A stretch of DNA of 64,000 nt, from assembly GCA_947624785.1 (NCBI GenBank), contig CANQLV010000002.1, positions 124,001 through 188,000 on the forward strand, written 5' to 3'. Below are positions 19,178 to 28,865 of the stretch, in pieces. Positions within the stretch are counted from its first letter, which is position 1; every line of letters begins with the position of its first letter. The position numbers and the translations under genes were made by a program. The notes under the pieces were generated by a model. That model worked only from the letters and a program-made list of their open reading frames with translations. It was not told where the DNA came from and did no database searches. The stretch comes from Akkermansia muciniphila. GTDB lineage: Bacteria; Verrucomicrobiota; Verrucomicrobiia; Verrucomicrobiales; Akkermansiaceae.

Positions 19178-20377
19178 TCAAGGCTGTTCCTTTTTCTGCA
19201 TGGATGCCGCTTTCACTTCAGCGGAAGGAGGCGTGCACAGAAAGCGGCCCAGCAGGTCCAGCGTAGCTTTCACGTCCTTCAGGTCCCCCAGCTCCCGGGG
19301 AGAATGCATGTAGCGGATGGGAGGCCCCAGGAAAGCGGCGTGGCCGCCGTAAAGCTTGACGGGGACGAAATTGGCCATGCCGGGCGGGAAAGTGGCGTCC
19401 TTCTGGAACGGAATCCCGTGTTCTTCCGCCAGTTGGAGCAGTTGGGCGGTAATAGGCTGGTAAAAGATTTTATCATGGGTAAAAATGACGGGGCCTTTCC
19501 CCATGGCCTGGCGGCTCAGTCGCTCGTTTTCTTCACGGGGCGGCAGATCGTCGAGTTGGACGGTATCCAGCGTGCAGTCAATGACAATAGCCAGCTTGGG
19601 GCGGTTCCTGCCACAATACGCCGTGGCTCCTGCCAGCCCTGTTTCCTCCTGGGAGGAGGAAAGAAGCGTGACGTGGTATTTCAGATCCTTTTTATGCCGG
19701 GACAGAAAGGAGGCCAGCTCCATCAGCATAAAGGAATTGAGGCGGCAGTCCAGGCCGTGGGCCATCAGGCGCGTGCCGTGAAGCAGTTCCGGTTTGGTGG
19801 CGGGAACGCCGCGCCGGCCGACGCTCAAGCCCATTTTCCGGGCTTCCTCGGCACTGGATGCTCCTGCGTCAAACAGGATATATTCCCCTCCTGCCGGAAG
19901 GGGCGCGCGGTTCAGCCACCAGCCGGGAACCGCTCCGGCAAAGGCGGTAACGGGTCCGTGTTCCCCGTCAAAACGGTAGGGGCAGGAAAGCATGGACTGG
20001 AAGTCCGGAAAGCCGACGGGCCTTACTTTCAGAAAGCCGGACGGAGTGATGCCTGCAATGACAACGCCCACTTCATCGGCATGGGCGTCTATCAGCAATT
20101 CCGGGGCGTCCGGGTCCGGGCTGCGGAACGTAGCCCAGGCATTTTGATGCGCGTCCGTGCCGGAACTGTCCGCCAGGGGCGCCACGTGCTTGAGCCAGAA
20201 TTGCTGGAGAGGGGCTTCCGCTCCGGAAGTGGAGGGAATGTCCAGCAGGGAAGTCAGCCGCTCCATGGACTGGACGCTGAAAGGCGGCTGCGTTTCCGGC
20301 ATGGCGGCCAGGCAGAGGTTGAAGAGAAGCAGAGGAAACAGCAGAGAGCGGATAGCGGGCATTCCCCAGCTTATCAT
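19178..20377 (-). CDS. Secreted M42 family peptidase (glutamyl aminopeptidase/cellulase M-like)
   Basis: LLIDAHADEVGVVIAGI, LLSSSQEETGLAGA, IDCTLD motifs; signal-peptide-like N-terminus MPAIRSLLFPLLLFNLCLA. Confidence 0.85.
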   Translation of the reverse strand: MISWGMPAIRSLLFPLLLFNLCLAAMPETQPPFSVQSMERLTSLLDIPSTSGAEAPLQQFWLKHVAPLADSSGTDAHQNAWATFRSPDPDAPELLIDAHADEVGVVIAGITPSGFLKVRPVGFPDFQSMLSCPYRFDGEHGPVTAFAGAVPGWWLNRAPLPAGGEYILFDAGASSAEEARKMGLSVGRRGVPATKPELLHGTRLMAHGLDCRLNSFMLMELASFLSRHKKDLKYHVTLLSSSQEETGLAGATAYCGRNRPKLAIVIDCTLDTVQLDDLPPREENERLSRQAMGKGPVIFTHDKIFYQPITAQLLQLAEEHGIPFQKDATFPPGMANFVPVKLYGGHAAFLGPPIRYMHSPRELGDLKDVKATLDLLGRFLCTPPSAEVKAASMQKKEQP

Positions 20378-20450
20378 GGAAGGAGGGAGGGAAGCAATGC
20401 CGGAGGAATGAGGCGGGTGGTCGCATGGCAGATTTTTTTGTTTCCCGTTC

Positions 20451-20478
20451 TTGACAGTATTTTTTTGGTTCCTATGAT
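20451..20478 (+). promoter_or_regulatory. Sigma-70-type promoter for the CNNM/CBS gene pair
   Basis: TTGACA (20451-20456), 16-nt spacer, TATGAT (20473-20478); start codon at 20517. Confidence 0.6.
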
Positions 20479-20516
20479 GCGGATGCCCGTTGCGTTTTAC
20501 GGACATTCCTCCATAC

Positions 20517-21851
20517 ATGATTCTTTTTATCATCTTCGTTATTCTTTTCCTGATTCTGGTCAACGCCTTTTATGTTGCCGCAGAATTCGCAGCGGTGAGC
20601 GTGCGCCGCAACATGATCCGGGAGATGGCGGAAGGCGGCAGCAAGGTGGCTGCCCATTTGCTGAAGATTTTGGAAAACACGAAGGAACTGGACCGCTACA
20701 TTGCGGCCTGCCAGTTCGGCATTACCATTTCCAGCCTGATTCTGGGTGCGTACGGCCAGGTGGAATTGTCCGCCTACCTGCTCCCTCTGTTTGAACGGTT
20801 CGGCGGCATGGATTCCGTGATGGCCAACTCCGTAGCTGCCATTGTAGTGCTGGCCGTCCTGACGGTCCTGCAGGTGATTATGGGGGAACTGATGCCCAAA
20901 TCCCTGGCGCTGCAGTTTCCCAGGCAGGCGGCCCTGTACACGTATTACCCCATGCGCTGGACGCTGACTTTCTTCGCATGGTTCATTGATTTCCTGAACG
21001 GAAGCGGCCTTCTGCTGCTTAAACTGTTCCGTCTGCCCCCCGGCGGTCACCAGCACATCCACACCCAGCAGGAGATCAACATGTTGCTGGATGAAAGCCA
21101 CCAGGGCGGCATGCTGGAGGAGGATGAGCATGAACGGCTGCACAGCGCGCTTTCCCTGGTGGAACGTACGGTGGAGCAGATCATGATTCCCCGTTTCCAG
21201 CTCGTCTGCCTGGATGTGGACGCTACCCAGGAAGATATTCTGAACATGATTGCGGACAGGCCTCATACCCATATTCCGGTGTATGAAGGAAACCGTGAAG
21301 CTGTCATCGGCATGCTGCACATCAAGGACATGGTGGCCGCGTATGCGGAAAAGGGTGTTCTGCCTCCCCTGCGCTCCATGCTGCGGCAGGTGCCGTGCGT
21401 AATGGAAATGCAGACGGTGGAGATGCTGATGTCCCGTCTGCGGGAGGACAAGGCCAAGGAAGCCTTTGTGCTGGATGAGTACGGCAAATTTGTAGGTCTG
21501 GTGACGCTGGAACGCCTGCTGGGTGAAATGGTGGGGGATATTGATGAGGAATTCATCCGCTCCGGGGAAAAGGTGGAATACCTGCCGGACGGTTCCGTGC
21601 GCATTCCCGGCATGATGCGCGCCCATAAGGCGGAATGCCTGGTGCCCTTCCTGATGAACGGCGCCACCACGGTGGGCGGCTGTGTGATCAAGCACATGTC
21701 CTGCATTCCGAAGGAGGGGGACCGCCTGATTATTGCGGGGCGCGTTCTGGTGGTGGAAAAGATGGACCACAACCGCGTTTCCTCCATCCTGTTGCTTCCC
21801 CCCGAGAAGAAGGAGGATGAACCTGCCATGGAAAGCGGGGTGGAATCATGA
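20517..21851 (+). CDS. CNNM-transmembrane/CBS-domain protein (hemolysin/CorC family)
   Basis: N-terminal DUF21/CNNM (NAFYVAAEFAAVSVRR), CBS pair, C-terminal CorC_HlyC domain. Confidence 0.88.
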   Translation: MILFIIFVILFLILVNAFYVAAEFAAVSVRRNMIREMAEGGSKVAAHLLKILENTKELDRYIAACQFGITISSLILGAYGQVELSAYLLPLFERFGGMDSVMANSVAAIVVLAVLTVLQVIMGELMPKSLALQFPRQAALYTYYPMRWTLTFFAWFIDFLNGSGLLLLKLFRLPPGGHQHIHTQQEINMLLDESHQGGMLEEDEHERLHSALSLVERTVEQIMIPRFQLVCLDVDATQEDILNMIADRPHTHIPVYEGNREAVIGMLHIKDMVAAYAEKGVLPPLRSMLRQVPCVMEMQTVEMLMSRLREDKAKEAFVLDEYGKFVGLVTLERLLGEMVGDIDEEFIRSGEKVEYLPDGSVRIPGMMRAHKAECLVPFLMNGATTVGGCVIKHMSCIPKEGDRLIIAGRVLVVEKMDHNRVSSILLLPPEKKEDEPAMESGVES

Positions 21852-23173
21852 TGACGATTTTTATTATTCTGCTGCTGATTGTACTGAACGGCCTGTTTGT
21901 GGCCGCGGAGTTTGCGCTGCTTGGCGCGCCCCGCGCGGCGCTTGAGCAAATGGGGGCGTCCGGCAACATGGTGGCGCGCCGTGTTTCCCAGATATTGAAA
22001 ACGCCCCGTTTGCAGGACCGCTACATTGCCACGGCCCAGCTCGGCATCACATTCGCCAGCCTGGGGCTGGGCATGTACGGGGAGCATGCCGTGGCCGGAT
22101 GGCTCCACGAATGGCTGGCCCAGTACGGCTGGGCCTCCTGGCTGGTGGCGCATGGCGCGGCCAGCGTTCTGTCCGTAGCGGTGCTGACGTACCTGCACAT
22201 CGTGCTCGGGGAAATGGTGCCCAAGGCTCTTTCCCTCCAGTACGCCACGAAGCTCTGCCTCATCATTACGATGCCCATGTACGTGATTCAGCTCTGCCTG
22301 TATCCGCTGGTGGTGGGCATGAACACCCTGGGCAACTTCTTCCTGAGGCTGCTGGGCGTGGACAGGAATGAATCCAAATCCCATTACCATTCTGCGGAAG
22401 AACTCCAGTACATCATTGAGGAGAGCCATGAAAACGGCGCCCTGCCGCAGGAATCCGGCCGCATCATGGACGGCCTGTTTGACCTGGAGGATCTGTATGT
22501 TCACCAGGTCATGACTCCGCGCGTCAGGATAGACGCCATTCCGGAAAGGGCGGGGCATGAGCAGATAAGGGAAATTGTACGCCGCACCCGCCGCACGCGC
22601 TACCCCGTCTACCGCGGGGACCTGGACCACGTGGTGGGCATGGTGCATGCCCGTGACCTGTTCCGCATCATGCTGCGAGGGAAGGCCCTGACGTCCGAAT
22701 ACATCCACGCCATTCCCAAGGTGCCCAAGACGGTGAAGTTTGACAACGTGGTGGAAATCATGAGGAAAGACAATGTGCGCCTTGCCATCATTCTGGACGA
22801 GCATGGGGGAACCTCCGGCCTGCTGACCCTGACGGACGTGTTTTCCGAGGTGATGGGCTGGGACCGCGGCCGCATCAGAGTATTGACAGACCTGCCGCGG
22901 GACGCGGTGGGCTTCTCCTGCGACGTGTCCGGACTCGCCCGTATTGAGGAGCTGGGGGAAGCCATGGACATGGACTTGCAGAGTGAGGAAATTGATACTG
23001 TGGGCGGCCTGATTCTCAATCTGCTGGAAGCTCCGGCGGAAGAAGGGGATTCCGTGGGCTACCGCGGCCTGGAATTCAAGGTGACCCGGACGGAGAACGG
23101 CGGCGTGGAACGCTGCATCGTGACCCGGATTACTCCCCTCATGCGGGAGGAAGCCCTGGAAGAGGAGGAATAA
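21848..23173 (+). CDS. CNNM-transmembrane/CBS-domain protein (hemolysin/CorC family), tandem paralogue
   Basis: LNGLFVAAEFALLGAPRAALEQ, CBS pair, CorC_HlyC; overlaps preceding gene by 4 nt. Confidence 0.88.
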   Translation: MMTIFIILLLIVLNGLFVAAEFALLGAPRAALEQMGASGNMVARRVSQILKTPRLQDRYIATAQLGITFASLGLGMYGEHAVAGWLHEWLAQYGWASWLVAHGAASVLSVAVLTYLHIVLGEMVPKALSLQYATKLCLIITMPMYVIQLCLYPLVVGMNTLGNFFLRLLGVDRNESKSHYHSAEELQYIIEESHENGALPQESGRIMDGLFDLEDLYVHQVMTPRVRIDAIPERAGHEQIREIVRRTRRTRYPVYRGDLDHVVGMVHARDLFRIMLRGKALTSEYIHAIPKVPKTVKFDNVVEIMRKDNVRLAIILDEHGGTSGLLTLTDVFSEVMGWDRGRIRVLTDLPRDAVGFSCDVSGLARIEELGEAMDMDLQSEEIDTVGGLILNLLEAPAEEGDSVGYRGLEFKVTRTENGGVERCIVTRITPLMREEALEEEE

Positions 23174-23268
23174 TCCGCGGGCCTCAGGCGGGAATGCGCC
23201 GGAACCCCGTTGCTTTGTGCAAAAGTTCCTTGGTGGAGCGCGTATGATATGGCAGAATATTTTCCGTC

Positions 23269-25548
23269 ATGTCCCAGCCTGAGTCCGTAGATGCTTCCAT
23301 GAAACGCCCCTCCATGAAAAAGTGGGTGATTCTCCTTGTTGTTCTTGGGGCGCTGATCGGGATAGGCACGATGATGAAGGCATGGATGGACCGTCGTTCC
23401 GGCGCGGAGGCCCCGCCGGCCGTTTTCTCAGGCGGCAGCGAGCACTGGGATCAGAATGAAGTTCCCATCTCCATGCAGTGCGGAGCTTGCCATGAAAAGG
23501 AATTCCGGCAGTGGGCCGGGTCGGATCATGCCTGGGCGTTCCGCAAGCTGGGGGACCAGTGGGAATCTGAGGCGTTCCATAACATGAAGCTGGACGCCCA
23601 CGGCAGCATTCTTCAATTCTCCACAAATGCAGAGGGGCGCATGGTGCATGACGGCCAGTCCTCAACCTCCTGGCGCGCGGACTGGGCCACGGGGAGAATT
23701 CCCCTGGTGCAGTACCTGGTTCCCGCCGGGGACGGCGGTTATCATACCTTGAGCGCCGCGTGGGACGTGAACCGCAAGGAGTGGTTTGATATCTTTGGCA
23801 AGGATGCCCGGCAACCGGGGGACTGGGGGCACTGGACGGGCCGCGGCATGAACTGGAACACGCAGTGCGCGTGGTGCCACATGTCCCTGTTCCATAAAAA
23901 TTATGATCCGGTCAAGGACCGCTATGCCTCCACCTGGACGGAACCCGGCGTGACTTGCATCCAGTGCCACGGCCCCTTGCTGGACAAGCCGGAGGCGGGG
24001 ACGGGGTGCATGATTTCCACCAGGGACAAGCTGACGCCGCAGCAGATTCACGACAACTGCGCTTCCTGCCACGCCCGGCGGGACGAATTCGATCATGATT
24101 TTGCCGTTGGCGACCGTTTTGACAACCATTTCCAGCTCGTGCTTCCCGTGCAGCCCGGCGTTTTCTGGCCCAACGGCATGCAGAGGGATGAGGATTATTG
24201 CGAAACCGGGCTGCGCCTGAGCCGCATGGGCAAGGCGGGCGTCACCTGCCTGGATTGCCATAACCCGCATACGGGAACACTGAAGCTTCCGCAGGAGGAT
24301 AACACCCTCTGCCTGCGGTGCCACGGCACCGGGGAGGCGGTAAACGGCGTAAAAGCTCCTATCATTGACATGGTCACACATACGCCGTGCCCGCAGTCCA
24401 GCATGGGCGCCCGCTGTGTGGAATGCCACATGCCGGAAAGTCTGTACATGGCCCGAGACCCGCGCAGGGACCATTCCTTCAATTCTCCCGATCCCCTCCT
24501 GAGCGTGGAGCTGGGCATTCCGAATGCCTGCACCATGTGCCACAGGGAAAAAACTAATGAATGGGCCGCGCAAGCGGTGGAAAAATATTACGGGGCCAAG
24601 CCCAAGATGGCGCAGTACAGGGACCGTACCCGGGCCGTGCAGCGTGCCTATGAAGGGCGGGAGGATGTTCTGCCGCTGCTGATGGAGTGCTTCAAGCGGG
24701 AGGAAGTGGGCGCCTGGCGCGCGACGCTGCTGGATCTGATGGATGCCTGGGCGCATGAACCCGCCGTTCAGGAACTGGCCGCAGCGGCGGTCAAGGATCC
24801 GGATGCCCTGACGCGCGCCGCCGCCGCCAAGGTGATGGGCCGTGTGGGCAATCCCGCCGCGGGCAAATTGCTCAATGATCCGTTCAAGGTAGTGCGCCTG
24901 CAGGCGGAATGGGCCCTCCGGGATTCCCTGCCGCCGGACAGCCCCGGCATGAAGGAGCTGACCGCCGCCGCCCTGCACCAGGCGGACCAGCCGTCCGGGG
25001 CGATGAAGCTGGCCCAGATAGCCATCAGCCGCAAGGATGCGAAAGCGGCGGAACAGTGGTTTGCCAAGGCCTTGAAGTGGGACGCCACCTCTTCCGTGGT
25101 GCACCGGGATTATGCCGTTTTTCTGGCCTCCCAGGGCCGCAGCGGGGAGGCGGTGGACCAGATGAGGGAGGCCGTGCGGCTGGCTCCGAAGGATGCCAAT
25201 CTGTGGTATCTGCTGGGCCTGGGCCAGATTGAAAACAACGATGAGCCGGGCGCGCTGGAATCCTTTAATGAAGCTCTGAAAATAGAACCTTCCTTCATCC
25301 GTGCCCTGTTCAACCGCGCCCTGCTGAATGAAAAGGTGGGACGGCTGGAACAGGCTCTTCAGGATCTGGAAAACTGTTCCTCCCTGGACAAGGAGAATGC
25401 GGATATTCCGTTCACGCTGGCGGTGATGCTTTACCGCAACGGGCGGTACCGTGACGCCGCCGCCGCCGCCGCGGAAGCCCTGCGCCGCGATCCGGGGCAC
25501 GCGCAGGCAAGGCAGATTTTGGAATCAGCTTCTCGACATGGAAGGTAA
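23269..25548 (+). CDS. Membrane-anchored multihaem (8 x CXXCH) cytochrome c with C-terminal HEAT- and TPR-like repeats
   Basis: CGACH, CAWCH, CIQCH, CASCH, CLDCH, CLRCH, CVECH and CTMCH motifs; N-terminal TM helix; C-terminal TPR units (YAVFLASQGRSGEAVDQMREAVRLAPKDANLWYLLGLG). Confidence 0.88.
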   Translation: MSQPESVDASMKRPSMKKWVILLVVLGALIGIGTMMKAWMDRRSGAEAPPAVFSGGSEHWDQNEVPISMQCGACHEKEFRQWAGSDHAWAFRKLGDQWESEAFHNMKLDAHGSILQFSTNAEGRMVHDGQSSTSWRADWATGRIPLVQYLVPAGDGGYHTLSAAWDVNRKEWFDIFGKDARQPGDWGHWTGRGMNWNTQCAWCHMSLFHKNYDPVKDRYASTWTEPGVTCIQCHGPLLDKPEAGTGCMISTRDKLTPQQIHDNCASCHARRDEFDHDFAVGDRFDNHFQLVLPVQPGVFWPNGMQRDEDYCETGLRLSRMGKAGVTCLDCHNPHTGTLKLPQEDNTLCLRCHGTGEAVNGVKAPIIDMVTHTPCPQSSMGARCVECHMPESLYMARDPRRDHSFNSPDPLLSVELGIPNACTMCHREKTNEWAAQAVEKYYGAKPKMAQYRDRTRAVQRAYEGREDVLPLLMECFKREEVGAWRATLLDLMDAWAHEPAVQELAAAAVKDPDALTRAAAAKVMGRVGNPAAGKLLNDPFKVVRLQAEWALRDSLPPDSPGMKELTAAALHQADQPSGAMKLAQIAISRKDAKAAEQWFAKALKWDATSSVVHRDYAVFLASQGRSGEAVDQMREAVRLAPKDANLWYLLGLGQIENNDEPGALESFNEALKIEPSFIRALFNRALLNEKVGRLEQALQDLENCSSLDKENADIPFTLAVMLYRNGRYRDAAAAAAEALRRDPGHAQARQILESASRHGR

Positions 25549-25567
25549 GAAGTAGTATATCAGCGTT

Positions 25568-26308
25568 ATGCGCATGAAATTTTCTCCCTGGCGTATTCTG
25601 CTGGCGTCCGCGTTCGTAGCGGGTTCCTCCTTCTGTTTTGCGGATGCTCCCGGAGCGTCGGAGGATCCGTCCCTCCGCATTTGGACGAATAAAAGCACGG
25701 GCAGTACCGTGGAGGCACGCCCCATCGCCTTGAATATGAAGACCGTCAAGCTGGTGACCACGGCCAAGAAACCCATCACGATGCCGTTGGAAAAACTTTC
25801 CGAGGAAGACCGCGCGTGGCTGGAGGAACACAAGGAAGTGATAGGCAAGCCTGTTGCGGAATGGTCCTCCGTGCCGTCCGGCCCCGTGGCGGAGGAAATG
25901 AAGGGGAAAACCTACATGCTGGAAAACGGCAAGCTTAAAAAGAAGGACGGGAAGCTGAATCCCGGACATTTCATCCTGTATTTCAGCGCGAGCTGGTGCG
26001 GCCCGTGCTGCCGGAATGCGCCCCACAGCGTGGAGGCCTACAACAAGGCGGTGAAGGACAACCCGGATGTGGAAGTGATCATGTGCAATCTGGACCAGAA
26101 TCTGGAAGCCGCCCAGAAGTGGGCCGCCGCCAACAACATGCCCTGGCCCATCCTGCTGAGGCAGGATTTGACGGAGCTTGCCAAAAAGGTGGCCCCGCGC
26201 GGCATCCCTACGATGATTCTGGTGGATAAGGCCGGCAAGCCCATCCAGTCTTCCCAGGACATGGAACAGTTGGTGAAAGCCGCTGGTTCAAGCCGTTCCT
26301 CCCGCTAG
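25568..26308 (+). CDS. Secreted SHD1-like plus thioredoxin-like protein
   Basis: Signal peptide; SHD1-like RIWTNKSTGSTVEARPIALNMKTVKLVTTAKKPITMPLEKLSEEDRAWLEEH; TlpA/ResA-like FSASWCGPCCRNAPHSVEAYNKA...RGIPTMILVDKAG. Confidence 0.82.
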   Translation: MRMKFSPWRILLASAFVAGSSFCFADAPGASEDPSLRIWTNKSTGSTVEARPIALNMKTVKLVTTAKKPITMPLEKLSEEDRAWLEEHKEVIGKPVAEWSSVPSGPVAEEMKGKTYMLENGKLKKKDGKLNPGHFILYFSASWCGPCCRNAPHSVEAYNKAVKDNPDVEVIMCNLDQNLEAAQKWAAANNMPWPILLRQDLTELAKKVAPRGIPTMILVDKAGKPIQSSQDMEQLVKAAGSSRSSR

Positions 26309-26337
26309 GCTGCAGCACCGTTTGATCTTTTAAAACG

Positions 26338-27012
26338 ATGGCTTCCATCCGCAAATCCCAGTCGGACCGCTCTGCGGAAACCAGCGGTAAAATTCTCCGT
26401 GCCGCGCAGAAACTTTTTGCCCTCAGGGGATTTGACGGAGTGACCATGAGGGCGATTGCCTCTGAAGCAGGGGTGAACCTGGCCTCCATTGTTTACTACT
26501 TTGAAAACAAGGAAGGGCTGTACCTGGCCGTTTTCAGGCAATATGCGGAACCCCTGATGGAGGAGCGCATGAAAATGCTGAAAGAGGCGGACCTTCATCC
26601 GTCCCTCAGGACGTATGCCCGTGCCTTCATTGAGCCCGCTTTCCGTTTGCTGCTGGATAAAAACCTGGGAGGTCCGGATCACGCCCGCCTGCTGTGGCGG
26701 CTGCCCCAGGAACCGGAATACCTGGGAAGGAAGATTTATGATGAATTCTATGCTCCGCTTATCCGGGAGATGACGTTGAGGGTTCGCCGATTCTGCCCAT
26801 GGGACGACGAACTTTCCATATCCTGGCACATACACATCATGAGTTCCATTTTCCATGCCACGCTGGGGAAATACGTCACACGGCTGGAACTTCATGACAA
26901 GGAGCCGTGGATGAAGGATCAGGACCGCATCCTGCAAATGATTGTGGATACGGCTGTCCTGCTGATTTCCCGTCCGGCTCTTTCTCCGGAGGGAGAGGAA
27001 AGACAGGGGTAA
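26338..27012 (+). CDS. TetR/AcrR family transcriptional regulator (CerR-like C-terminal domain)
   Basis: KILRAAQKLFALRGFDGVTMRAIASEAGVNLASIVYYFENKEGLYLAVF; LLWRLPQEPEYLGRKIYDEFYAPL. Confidence 0.85.
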   Translation: MASIRKSQSDRSAETSGKILRAAQKLFALRGFDGVTMRAIASEAGVNLASIVYYFENKEGLYLAVFRQYAEPLMEERMKMLKEADLHPSLRTYARAFIEPAFRLLLDKNLGGPDHARLLWRLPQEPEYLGRKIYDEFYAPLIREMTLRVRRFCPWDDELSISWHIHIMSSIFHATLGKYVTRLELHDKEPWMKDQDRILQMIVDTAVLLISRPALSPEGEERQG

Positions 27013-27054
27013 CCGCAGGAGTGGAGTGCAATACCCGGGAAGGCGCGTTTTTCC

Positions 27055-27699
27055 TCACGCTTCTCCCAATCTTTTTCTAAGCGCCGAGACCGTTCCCGTT
27101 ATATCCGGGTGTGCAAGCAGCCAGGAAACGATGACGACCCTGCTTGCTCCCGCCTCCAGAACGGAGGGCAGCGTGTTTCCATTAATGCCTCCAATGCAGA
27201 AGACGGGAAACTCTTCCGGCAATTGCCGCCGCACGCCTGCAATGTCTTCCAGGCCGATCGCCGGCCTTCCCGGCTTGGTGTCCGTGGGAAACAAGGGGCC
27301 GAATCCGATGTAGTCCGCCTGCTCCCGGAACGCGCCCAGAGCCTGTTCCGGGCTGTGTGTGGAACGCCCGATGATGGCGTCCGTCCCCAGCATGGCCCGC
27401 ACGGAAGCCAGATCTCCGTCGTCCTGGCCCAGATGGACGCCGTCCGCCCCGGTGCTGAGGGCTATTTCAGGATAGTCGTTGATGATGAAAAGACAGCCGT
27501 ATTCGCGGCACAGCGGGGCAAGCCGGCTACCCATGCGCGCGATGTGCTCCGGGTCATGGTTTTTCGCCCTGAGCTGGAGGATGCCCAGACCGCCTGCCAG
27601 CAATTTTTCCGTAACGGGGATTAATTGATGTTCAGCGGTATATCCCATATCCGCAATGCCGTATAGACGGCAGGACGAGAGGCGTTCCTTCCTGTTCAT
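27055..27699 (-). CDS. thiE: Thiamine phosphate synthase
   Basis: ILQLRAKN, LFIINDYPEIALSTGADGVHLGQDD, IGRSTHSPEQAL, YIGFGPLFPTDTK, CIGGI. Confidence 0.93.
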   Translation of the reverse strand: MNRKERLSSCRLYGIADMGYTAEHQLIPVTEKLLAGGLGILQLRAKNHDPEHIARMGSRLAPLCREYGCLFIINDYPEIALSTGADGVHLGQDDGDLASVRAMLGTDAIIGRSTHSPEQALGAFREQADYIGFGPLFPTDTKPGRPAIGLEDIAGVRRQLPEEFPVFCIGGINGNTLPSVLEAGASRVVIVSWLLAHPDITGTVSALRKRLGEA

Positions 27700-27786
27700 G
27701 GCAGGGAATTGTACCGGATAAAATCCTCCCGGCAAGACGCTTCCCATTCTTGACCCTAAAGGAGGGTGTGATACACTCCCCGCATC

Positions 27787-28833
27787 GTGTCACCCGCCTT
27801 ATATTCCGCCGCTAAAAGTGTACTGTTCCAGATGAATCCGGAAACCGCCCACAAAGTGACCTTGTGGGGGCTGCGCCTGGCAGAAAAGATGCGCGTACTG
27901 CCCCTTCTGATGGGGGAAGTTCCTTCCGACCCTGTGGAAATCCTGGGAATGAAATTCCCCAACCGGGTGGGTCTCGCCGCCGGAATGGACAAGGAGGCGG
28001 ATACGGTGAACGCCTTCGGCCAGGCCGGATTCGGCTTTGTGGAGGTAGGCACGCTGACGCCGCGGCCGCAGCCGGGCAATGACAAGCCCCGCCTCTTCCG
28101 CCTGATTCCCCAGCAGGCCATTATCAACCGGATGGGATTCAATAATGAAGGCATTGCCGCCGGGGTGGAGAACATTCGCTCCGCTACCCGTTTTCATGGC
28201 GTTCTGGGTGTCAACATCGGGAAAAACAAGGTGACGCCCAATGAAGATGCGGCCCAGGACTACCTGACCTGCCTGCGGGCGGCATGGCCCGTGGCGGATT
28301 ACATTGCCATCAACTTCTCTTCTCCCAACACGCCCGGACTGCGCGACCTTCAGGCGGCGGAGCCCGCCGCGCGCCTGCTGGCATCCCTGAAATCGGAGCA
28401 GTCCAACCTGGCTGCGGAAACCGGACGCAACGTGCCCATTTTCATGAAGGTGGCGCCGGATGTGACGGATGAGCAAATTACGGAACTCAGCCGCGTTTTC
28501 CTGGATGAAGGCCTGGACGGCCTCATTGCCACGAACACCACGCTTTCCCGGGCCGGAGTGGAAGCAAGCCCGCGCCGTGAAGAAGCCGGCGGCCTGTCCG
28601 GCGCGCCGTTGACGGCGCGGTCTACGGAAGTCATTGGAGCGTTCGCTTCCGAATTGAAGGGGCGCATCCCGATCATTGGCGTAGGCGGCATCATGAGCGG
28701 CGCGGATGCCGTCGCCAAGATCAAGGCCGGAGCCAGCCTGGTGCAGCTCTACACCGGGTTTATTTACCGCGGGCCGGACCTCATCCGGGAATGCGTGGAA
28801 GCCATGAAGGCTGAATGCCCCGTTAACTCCTGA
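27787..28833 (+). CDS. pyrD: Dihydroorotate dehydrogenase (quinone)
   Basis: GTG start; FPNRVGLAAGMDKEADTVNAFGQAGFGFVEVGTLTPRPQPGNDKPRLFRL...INFSSPNTPGLRDLQ...IGVGGIMSG. Confidence 0.95.
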   Translation: MSPALYSAAKSVLFQMNPETAHKVTLWGLRLAEKMRVLPLLMGEVPSDPVEILGMKFPNRVGLAAGMDKEADTVNAFGQAGFGFVEVGTLTPRPQPGNDKPRLFRLIPQQAIINRMGFNNEGIAAGVENIRSATRFHGVLGVNIGKNKVTPNEDAAQDYLTCLRAAWPVADYIAINFSSPNTPGLRDLQAAEPAARLLASLKSEQSNLAAETGRNVPIFMKVAPDVTDEQITELSRVFLDEGLDGLIATNTTLSRAGVEASPRREEAGGLSGAPLTARSTEVIGAFASELKGRIPIIGVGGIMSGADAVAKIKAGASLVQLYTGFIYRGPDLIRECVEAMKAECPVNS

Positions 28834-28865
28834 TTCTCCTTATTCACTGCCTACAGGTTTCATTC

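Noticed and set aside
18974-20794. 606-aa plus-strand ORF between pnp and the CNNM genes
   Set aside because: The minus strand encodes a clear M42 peptidase; the plus frame has no recognisable domain and overlaps the CNNM start.
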